From an uncultured Marinilabiliales bacterium (lineage in GTDB: Bacteria; Bacteroidota; Bacteroidia; Bacteroidales; BM520), in the NCBI GenBank assembly GCA_937877575.1, contig CALFIZ010000082.1:1-6828 (forward strand): a stretch of DNA of 6,828 nucleotides, given 5' to 3'. Below the pieces are notes generated by a model, which saw nothing but the letters and a program-made list of their open reading frames with translations, was not told the DNA's origin and ran no database searches. This document shows positions 1-4,882 of this stretch, piece by piece (the stretch's first letter is position 1; the number at the start of each line of letters is the position of its first letter). Position numbers and translations under genes: made by a program.

Positions 1-609
1 TGCTATGCTTATGATCTTGAAAGCCTTTATCATCGAAGTGTCATGGATATGAGGTCCGCGACAAAGGTCAGTGAAACTTCCTGAATCATACATCGATATG
101 GTGCCATCCTGAAGTTCATTGATAAGTTCAAGCTTGTATTCATTACCCTTCTCGGTAAAATAGTCGAGGGCTTCCTGTTTGGAGACTTCACGACGGATGA
201 ACTGGACTTTTGAACGGGCTATTTCCATGAATTTGTCTTCAATTTTCTTGAAGTCGTCTTCGGAAATCTTGTAATCCATGAAATCTATATCATAGTAGAA
301 ACCGTTTTCAATAGCAGGACCGATTCCAAACTTCACCCCCGGATATAACTGGCCGATGGCAGACGCCATTATATGTGATGATGAATGCCACATGACATGC
401 TTGCCTTCATCATCATTCCATGTAAGCAGCGTGACATTTGCATCATTCTTAATAGGATAATCAATAGCCACTGTATTATCATCAACCTTTGCAGCAATAA
501 TATTACGTGCGAGCCCTTCACTTATGGAAAGTGCTATCTGATAAGGAGTTACGCCTTCATCGAACTGCTTTATGCCGCCATCAGGCAATGTAATGTTCAC
601 TTGTTTCAT
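1..609 (-). CDS. thrS: Threonyl-tRNA synthetase, N-terminal 203 residues (partial, runs off left edge)
   Basis: Class II aminoacyl-tRNA synthetase that charges tRNA(Thr) in the cytoplasm. Read from ATG at 609, the frame stays open to base 1 and gives exactly 203 codons. Residues 1 to about 62 form the TGS domain (starts MKQVNITLPDGG). The rest is the AlaX-like editing domain that removes Ser mischarged on tRNA(Thr). Its four metal/active-site residues are visible: H75 and H79 in HSSSH, and C183 and H187 in CRGPH, matching His73/His77/Cys182/His186 of the E. coli enzyme. The conserved segment YPGVKFGIGPAIENGFYYD lies at 89-107. The catalytic core and anticodon-binding domain (about 440 further residues in the family) lie outside the window. 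No Shine-Dalgarno sequence precedes the ATG; the leader is AT-rich. In many bacteria thrS is followed by infC-rpmI-rplT, which cannot be checked here. Confidence 0.97.
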   Translation of the reverse strand, partial: MKQVNITLPDGGIKQFDEGVTPYQIALSISEGLARNIIAAKVDDNTVAIDYPIKNDANVTLLTWNDDEGKHVMWHSSSHIMASAIGQLYPGVKFGIGPAIENGFYYDIDFMDYKISEDDFKKIEDKFMEIARSKVQFIRREVSKQEALDYFTEKGNEYKLELINELQDGTISMYDSGSFTDLCRGPHIHDTSMIKAFKIISIA

Positions 610-640
610 ATTTATTTATAACTATCTAATAATTAGCGTG

Positions 641-648
641 CAAAGATA
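641..648 (-). promoter_or_regulatory. Candidate -7 element of the thrS promoter
   Basis: Read on the minus strand this is TATCTTTG followed by C, a full match to the Bacteroidota sigma-ABfr -7 consensus TAnnTTTG. It would start transcription near 634, giving a leader of roughly 25 nt before the thrS ATG. No good -33 TTTG is visible at the usual 19-21 bp spacing. The site overlaps one arm of a 9-bp inverted repeat (643-651 / 663-671). Confidence 0.6.
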
Positions 649-671
649 GTATTTTTTTTGATTACTATCTT
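643..671. repeat. 9-bp inverted repeat in the divergent thrS/lipoprotein promoter region
   Basis: AAGATAGTA (643-651) and TACTATCTT (663-671) are perfect inverted copies around an 11-bp T-rich spacer. The core ACTATCT also occurs at 621-627 on the plus strand, so the 7-mer appears three times in about 50 bp with starts 20-23 bp apart. It overlaps the thrS -7 element and lies upstream of the -7 element of the lipoprotein gene. An operator is possible. Chance similarity to the T/A-rich promoter consensus is an equally simple explanation. Confidence 0.4.
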
Positions 672-694
672 AACAGCAAAAAAATTTTAATTAT

Positions 695-702
695 TATCTT
701 TG
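695..702 (+). promoter_or_regulatory. Candidate -7 element for the lipoprotein gene at 728
   Basis: TATCTTTG followed by C is a full match to the Bacteroidota -7 consensus TAnnTTTG. The predicted transcription start near 709 leaves a leader of about 20 nt before the ATG at 728. The -33 box is not convincing. It faces away from the thrS promoter at 641-648, so the 118-bp gap is a divergent promoter region. Confidence 0.6.
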
Positions 703-727
703 CACTGATATTAAAACCATCGTTATC

Positions 728-1228
728 ATGAACCTGAACAAGACTTTAACCATACTGACAATATTCCTCGGAATAGTTTTTTCATCATCAAGCTGCAACA
801 ACGGGGAGAGTGACAACAAGGTCACAATGGGCGGCACGGTGCATTTCATCACAGACGCGTATTATATTGATTATGAATTGCATGAAGGCGACTATTATCA
901 AATTGGGCTTCTGCTGTACGGCATGACATCAACAGTATCGAGCAGTCTCGTAAGCTTCCAGATGTACTCTGACGTTGCACATGACATAGGTGACGGCAGT
1001 TACACCTATTCAAAGCGCAGCAAGAATTTTTCATTCAACAGCGGTAGCTGGAATGTCAACGGCGGAACACCCGTTGTAATCAACAAAGGAACCATTGACG
1101 TACTGCACCTTGATAACAACAAGTATCTCTTCACCCTAAGCTGTGAGGATGAGAACGGCTATCCTGTCACCGGCAAATTCGAAGGTGAAATGTTCGAACA
1201 AAAACTGAAATCAGAAATCGAACAGTGA
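728..1228 (+). CDS. Small secreted lipoprotein of unknown function
   Basis: 166-residue protein that I cannot assign to a named family. Residues 1-22 look like a lipoprotein signal peptide: K5, a hydrophobic core at residues 7-18 (LTILTIFLGIVF) and a Ser-rich end SSSSC, with C23 as the likely lipidated Cys. Position -3 is Ser instead of the usual Leu, tolerated in Bacteroidota but weaker. The tail after the Cys (NNGESDN) is polar and acidic, which could favour export to the outer membrane or cell surface, though no clear export motif is seen. The mature part has alternating polar and aromatic residues and many Gly, as in beta-rich folds: GGTVHFITDAYYIDYEL (about 36-52), DIGDGSYTY (86-94) and a C-terminal pattern of short strands ending in GKFEGEMFE. 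No catalytic motif is visible. The last 18 bp overlap ftsY tail to tail. The gene has its own promoter-like -7 element. No Shine-Dalgarno sequence is present. Confidence 0.8.
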   Translation: MNLNKTLTILTIFLGIVFSSSSCNNGESDNKVTMGGTVHFITDAYYIDYELHEGDYYQIGLLLYGMTSTVSSSLVSFQMYSDVAHDIGDGSYTYSKRSKNFSFNSGSWNVNGGTPVVINKGTIDVLHLDNNKYLFTLSCEDENGYPVTGKFEGEMFEQKLKSEIEQ

Positions 1229-2503
1229 ATCCACAAACTGCTCCTTGTCGAAAATCTGAAGGTCATCGATTTTCTCACCGACACCGATATACTTGACAGG
1301 GATGTTGAACTCGTTGGATATTCCAAGTACCACCCCACCCTTTGCGGTACCGTCTAACTTAGTGACTGCCAAAGCATTGACATCGGTAGCCTCGGTAAAC
1401 TGCTTGGTCTGCTCAATTGCATTTTGACCGGTAGAGGCATCTATGACCAAAAGTATTTCCTGTGGCGCGGAAGGAACTATTTTCTGCATCACCTTCTTTA
1501 TCTTTGTAAGTTCGTTCATAAGGTTCACCTTGTTGTGAAGACGTCCTGCCGTGTCGATGATTACCACATCGGCATGATTAGCCTTTGCGGAAGAAACAGT
1601 GTCGTACGCCACCGATGCAGGGTCGGAACCCATTGACTGCGCCACAATATCCACTCCGGCTCTGTCAGACCATATTTTCAACTGGTCAATGGCAGCGGCA
1701 CGAAATGTGTCGGCGGCACCAAGCATCACCTTATAACCTTGTTTTTTGAACATATTGGCGAGTTTGCCGATTGTAGTGGTCTTCCCCACTCCGTTTACGC
1801 CGACGACCATAATAACATACGGGTCACCATTTTCAGGAGCCTCAAAATATCCTGAATCACTACCCTTGTTTTCAGCAAGCATTGACGCAACCTCTTCTTT
1901 AAGTATTCTGTTCAACTCGCTGGTATTCATATATTTATCAGCAGCAACCCTTTTCTCGATTCGTTCAATAATCTGAATTGTGGTATTGGGACCGACATCG
2001 GAAAGGATGAGTGCCTCTTCAAGTTTGTCAAGGACCTCATCGTCAACTTTCGACTTGCCGACTATAGCACGTGCAAGGCGTCCGAAGACTCCTTCCTTTG
2101 TCTTCTTCAAACTCTTCTCAAGGCCTTTTCTTTCTTCCTCGGCCTGCCGTCTCTCCTCCTCAGCCAGTCGTCTTTCTTCCTCAGCTTGTCGTTTCTGCTC
2201 CTCTGCACGCTTCCTTTCTTCCTCAACACGATTCTTCTCTTCTTCAGCACGCCTTACAGCATCATCAGGCTGCGGTTTCTCACCCACAGCGTGACTTCCT
2301 TCAGATTCTGATTGCTGTACTTGTTCTGTTGTTTTTTCAGGTTGTTGCTCTTCCGCCGTCCGGCTAACTTCACCTGTTTCCCGGCTTGCCTCAGCTGTTC
2401 CCTGTGTTACTTCAGCGGTTTCCTGTCTGATTTCTTCCTGTATGTTATCAACCTCTTCGGTTTCTTTCTTTTTCTTCTTTTTAAAAAATGAAAACAGTCC
2501 CAT
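1211..2503 (-). CDS. ftsY: Signal recognition particle receptor FtsY
   Basis: SRP receptor GTPase that docks ribosome-SRP complexes at the inner membrane for co-translational insertion. The product has 430 residues from ATG at 2503. It begins MGLFSFF followed by six Lys (8-13), a plausible membrane-binding tip. Residues 14-135 are a charged low-complexity A domain with two different 7-residue repeat arrays (27-47 and 84-125). The N domain spans about 136-215. The G domain follows, with P-loop GVNGVGKTTT (235-244), DTFRAAA (265-271), DTAGR (317-321), TKLDGTAKGG (381-390) and GVGE (407-410), all intact. The frame can be extended to a TTG at 2530, but that TTG is part of the promoter -7 element and would not lie in the mRNA. 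The 3' end overlaps the lipoprotein gene by 18 bp, and rimO is divergent on the other side. Confidence 0.97.
   Translation of the reverse strand: MGLFSFFKKKKKKETEEVDNIQEEIRQETAEVTQGTAEASRETGEVSRTAEEQQPEKTTEQVQQSESEGSHAVGEKPQPDDAVRRAEEEKNRVEEERKRAEEQKRQAEEERRLAEEERRQAEEERKGLEKSLKKTKEGVFGRLARAIVGKSKVDDEVLDKLEEALILSDVGPNTTIQIIERIEKRVAADKYMNTSELNRILKEEVASMLAENKGSDSGYFEAPENGDPYVIMVVGVNGVGKTTTIGKLANMFKKQGYKVMLGAADTFRAAAIDQLKIWSDRAGVDIVAQSMGSDPASVAYDTVSSAKANHADVVIIDTAGRLHNKVNLMNELTKIKKVMQKIVPSAPQEILLVIDASTGQNAIEQTKQFTEATDVNALAVTKLDGTAKGGVVLGISNEFNIPVKYIGVGEKIDDLQIFDKEQFVDSLFDF
2129..2254 (-). repeat. Six 21-bp repeats encoding a charged heptad array in FtsY
   Basis: Residues 84-125 of FtsY are six consecutive seven-residue units: RRAEEEK, NRVEEER, KRAEEQK, RQAEEER, RLAEEER, RQAEEER. 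The consensus is R-x-A-E-E-E-R, and 126 bp corresponds to exactly 6 x 21. The composition predicts a long, charged single alpha helix or coiled coil between the Lys-rich tip and the NG domain. The DNA copies are degenerate in third positions, so the array is not a very recent duplication, but such arrays can change copy number by slippage. Confidence 0.85.
2363..2425 (-). repeat. Second, different heptad array in FtsY (three units)
   Basis: Residues 27-47 read QETAEVT, QGTAEAS, RETGEVS, with consensus [QR]-x-T-[AG]-E-[VA]-[ST], followed by a partial fourth unit RTAEE. The array is three 21-bp units. It differs in composition from the RxAEEER array: small and hydroxylated residues in place of Arg/Glu blocks. 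It probably forms a flexible acidic linker. Confidence 0.65.
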
Positions 2504-2527
2504 AACTTTTGCAAATTGTTTAATCTG

Positions 2528-2535
2528 CAAAGATA
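2528..2535 (-). promoter_or_regulatory. Candidate -7 element of the ftsY promoter; decides the ftsY start
   Basis: Minus-strand TATCTTTG followed by C matches TAnnTTTG. Transcription would begin near 2521, giving a leader under 20 nt before the ATG at 2503. The TTG at 2528-2530, the most upstream in-frame start codon, is the end of this element, which argues for ATG 2503 as the true start. No clear -33 box. Confidence 0.6.
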
Positions 2536-2590
2536 AGACAAAAATTCCGAATTAAGAATTATGATTTCAGATTTGAGAATTATTTTTTGC

Positions 2591-2598
2591 TACTTTTG
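2591..2598 (+). promoter_or_regulatory. Candidate -7 element of the rimO promoter
   Basis: TACTTTTG followed by C matches TAnnTTTG. The predicted start near 2605 gives a leader of about 26 nt before the ATG at 2631. A TTTG at 2572-2575 lies upstream, but the 15-bp spacing is shorter than the usual 19-21 bp. The element is back to back with the ftsY promoter inside the 127-bp gap 2504-2630. Confidence 0.55.
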
Positions 2599-2630
2599 CA
2601 AATTCAAAAATGTAATCATTTCCTACTCTT

Positions 2631-3980
2631 ATGAAAATAGCATTAATTACTTTGGGTTGTTCGAAGAACACCGTTGATTCCGAGAAACTTGCAGGAATCC
2701 TCAAAAGCAAGGGAATAGAGGTTTCTTTTGAAAATGTTGAAAGATGCGATGCGGTTATCATCAACACCTGCGGGTTCATTCTTGATTCACAGGAAGAATC
2801 CATTGACACCATTCTCGAATGTGTCAGGATGAAAGCCGATGGGCGGAGGAGGTTGAAGAAAGTCTTCGTCTTCGGATGTCTTGTCGCAAGAAACCGCACG
2901 GAGCTAAAAAAATCAATACCCGAAGTTGACGGCTGGTACGGCATCAACGACATGGACGCTGTTGCCCGCGATTTGCTTAAAGATTGCGGAATGAAGGGAA
3001 ACAGCAGAGGAAATTCAGCGTTGAACAGTGCATGTAATGCTGTAAGGGCAAGTGTGAAACCGGTCCCGACAGTCAGTCGTGAAATCTCCACCCCCAAGCA
3101 TTATGCATACCTGAAGATTTCGGAAGGGTGCAACAAGTTCTGTTCTTTCTGTGCCATTCCTCTCATACGCGGCAGGCACATCTCCCGTCCAAAGGAGGAA
3201 ATAATCAGAGAAGCGGAATTTCTTCACAGTCAAGGTGTTAAGGAAGTGATACTTATCGCCCAGGATTTGACTTTCTACGGCTCTGACAACTATAATTCTC
3301 TCGAGTTATGCGACCTTGTCAGGAAGATTTCCGCAATAGGCTTCGATTGGATAAGGCTGCACTATGCCCATCCGAATGAAATCAACGATGACGTGCTCAA
3401 CCTTTACAATGAGTTGCCTAATCTGTGCAAATATCTCGACATACCGCTACAGCATATCAGCACCCCCATCCTGAAGTCAATGAAACGCAACATCGACCGT
3501 GAAGGGACAATAGCCCTGATAAAGCATATCAGAGAGGTGGTTCCTGACATTGCAATCCGCACTGCATTCATCGTGGGTTATCCAAGTGAAACAGAGGGGC
3601 AGTATCAGGAATTAGTTGACTTTGTCAAAGACATGAAATTCGAGCGTCTCGGCGTATTCACTTTTTCTGCGGAGGAAGACACCGCCGCATACGAACTGGA
3701 GGACGATGTACCGGAAGACGTCAAGCAGCAACGCAAAGAAGACCTGTTAGCAATACAGCAAGACATTGCGCTGAAAAACAACGAAAAGTTTGCAAACAGA
3801 ACTGTCAGAGTATTAATCGATTACAAAGAGGATGAATATTTCATAGGACGCACCGAATACGATTCGCCCGAAGTTGACAACGAAGTTGTCATCGCCTCAG
3901 ACAAACAACTGAAAATCGGTGAATTCTACAATGTGGAGATAACCGGTGCGGAATGCTTTGATTTGAATGGCAAGTGTTGA
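2631..3980 (+). CDS. rimO: Ribosomal protein S12 methylthiotransferase RimO
   Basis: Radical-SAM enzyme carrying two iron-sulfur clusters that adds a methylthio group to the conserved Asp of ribosomal protein S12 (Asp89 in E. coli). The protein has 449 residues. The N-terminal UPF0004 domain holds the three Cys of the auxiliary cluster: C10 in TLGCSKN, C47 in INTCGF and C83 in FGCLVAR. The radical-SAM cluster motif CxxxCxxC is C167, C171, C174 in EGCNKFCSFCAIP. The TLGCSKN start, the QDLTFYG segment (211-217) and RLHYAHP (242-248) favour RimO over its tRNA-modifying relatives MiaB and MtaB. A TRAM domain ends the protein (about 385-449, with D416-NEV and an IGEFYNVEITGA segment). The linker at about 121-148 is Ser/Asn/Ala-rich and seems slightly long, which may explain why the protein exceeds E. 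coli RimO (441 residues). Divergent from ftsY; convergent, 5 bp apart, with the next gene. Confidence 0.96.
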   Translation: MKIALITLGCSKNTVDSEKLAGILKSKGIEVSFENVERCDAVIINTCGFILDSQEESIDTILECVRMKADGRRRLKKVFVFGCLVARNRTELKKSIPEVDGWYGINDMDAVARDLLKDCGMKGNSRGNSALNSACNAVRASVKPVPTVSREISTPKHYAYLKISEGCNKFCSFCAIPLIRGRHISRPKEEIIREAEFLHSQGVKEVILIAQDLTFYGSDNYNSLELCDLVRKISAIGFDWIRLHYAHPNEINDDVLNLYNELPNLCKYLDIPLQHISTPILKSMKRNIDREGTIALIKHIREVVPDIAIRTAFIVGYPSETEGQYQELVDFVKDMKFERLGVFTFSAEEDTAAYELEDDVPEDVKQQRKEDLLAIQQDIALKNNEKFANRTVRVLIDYKEDEYFIGRTEYDSPEVDNEVVIASDKQLKIGEFYNVEITGAECFDLNGKC

Positions 3981-3985
3981 GCCGT

Positions 3986-4849
3986 TCATCTCTTGATTTC
4001 AACGAACCTTTCCTTCTCACCTACGAGTTCGGTGTACTTGGTGGTGAAATCATAATGCAAAGACATATCCTTTGGATATGTAACAACCTCAGGATGAACA
4101 TTTTTCACATAACTGTTAAGAATATGGTCATATAAGTAATTGGCATATTTCTTAGCAACGTTCCTCAAAAAAATGTCTATGTGACCTACAGTCAGTTCAT
4201 CGTTCTCACTGTAATAAATTATCTCTCCATTATAATCTTTCGCAAACCAGCCTTCATGATAATCTATTATTCTGTCGGTAGCATAAAGAAGTGACATCGT
4301 ATCGCCGTATGGGCAATAGCAGTCAACCCAAATGTTGGAAGCAAAGGCATTGATATAAGTATCCTTATTATAAATCAAGGTATCATTGCCATCCGTGCGG
4401 TTTTTCCTAATTTCAGTGTAGGTGTCATGCACCACATCGTAATATTCATCAAATTCGAGCTGGTGGATTTCAACCATAAACCTGTTTCCCGCCCGACATT
4501 TGTTATATTCGTCGAGATATTCTATGGTATAGACATCAAGGTTGGTTTTGGCCAGTTCTCCAATAAGATTATCGACAAAGATACGGTTTATCAGCGTGTC
4601 ATTATATTGGCTGAGGAACTGGCTCTTGGATTTAAGAAGTGCTTCTCTGTCCTTGGGACTCATATCATCAAGACCTTTCAAATCATCGTATGACTTATGA
4701 TTAGTGTATATGATATTATCGGGACGAAGCACGAGCACAGCCAACGAGTCATTCTGACTGTTGAAATTCCTCGCAACTTTTAAATATTCTGATGTTGAGC
4801 AGGATGCAAAAAGCAAAATTAATGAAATGAGTAAAAAAAGTTTTTTCAT
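3986..4849 (-). CDS. Lipoprotein of unknown function, probably Bacteroidales-specific
   Basis: 287-residue protein from ATG at 4849, with a clear signal peptide: two Lys, a hydrophobic core LFLLISLILLF, then ASC with C17 as the lipidated Cys. The mature part is about 270 residues, rich in Asp, Tyr and Asn. It starts SLAVLVLRPDNIIYTN (35-50), followed by a helix-like stretch (65-101), then strand-like segments RFMVEIHQLEFDEY (123-136) and AFASNIWVDCYCPYGD (168-183, with C177 and C179). A helix-like region at about 222-248 (HIDIFLRNVAKKYANYLYD) follows. The strand-helix-strand order after the lipid anchor loosely recalls periplasmic lipoproteins of the CsgG/LpoB/GNA1162 type; this is an impression, not a family assignment. 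The frame extends to a TTG at 4870, rejected because it lies in a promoter-like -7 element. The gene is 33 bp downstream of the acyl-CoA synthetase on the same strand. It may be co-transcribed with it or use its own promoter. Confidence 0.82.
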   Translation of the reverse strand: MKKLFLLISLILLFASCSTSEYLKVARNFNSQNDSLAVLVLRPDNIIYTNHKSYDDLKGLDDMSPKDREALLKSKSQFLSQYNDTLINRIFVDNLIGELAKTNLDVYTIEYLDEYNKCRAGNRFMVEIHQLEFDEYYDVVHDTYTEIRKNRTDGNDTLIYNKDTYINAFASNIWVDCYCPYGDTMSLLYATDRIIDYHEGWFAKDYNGEIIYYSENDELTVGHIDIFLRNVAKKYANYLYDHILNSYVKNVHPEVVTYPKDMSLHYDFTTKYTELVGEKERFVEIKR

Positions 4850-4867
4850 TGCACGAAATATTTTCGG

Positions 4868-4875
4868 CAAATATA
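4868..4875 (-). promoter_or_regulatory. Candidate -7 element for the lipoprotein gene at 3986-4849
   Basis: Minus-strand TATATTTG followed by C matches TAnnTTTG. It lies in the 33-bp gap after the acyl-CoA synthetase stop codon and would give a leader of only about 12 nt. Its last three bases are the upstream in-frame TTG (4868-4870). No -33 box at normal spacing, so it may only be an internal promoter or a chance match. Confidence 0.45.
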
Positions 4876-4882
4876 AACTTTT

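Noticed and set aside
385..621. Plus-strand open frame of 78 codons with many Cys and Ile
   Set aside because: Antisense to the thrS TGS and editing domains; no promoter or family support.
610..640. T-box or other riboswitch leader before thrS
   Set aside because: The predicted leader is only about 25 nt and AT-rich, with no specifier stem, antiterminator or T-box sequence.
1980..2294. Plus-strand frames rich in Ser/Phe/Leu repeats (1980-2294 and 2071-2367)
   Set aside because: They are the complement of the RxAEEER repeats of ftsY; the apparent repeat protein is a shadow.
2504..2530. Nine-codon N-terminal extension of FtsY from TTG at 2530
   Set aside because: The TTG lies in the -7 promoter element; ATG 2503 gives the MGLFSFF-Lys start usual for FtsY in this group.
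2567..3097. Minus-strand open frame of 176 codons across the rimO promoter and 5' half
   Set aside because: It is antisense to rimO, covers its Cys motifs, and its composition is what a reverse reading of a coding frame gives.
3964..3988. Possible bidirectional terminator hairpin between rimO and the convergent lipoprotein gene (TGAATGG / CCGTTCA)
   Set aside because: The stem is only 7 bp with one G-T pair, the loop is 11 nt, and no T-run follows on either strand.
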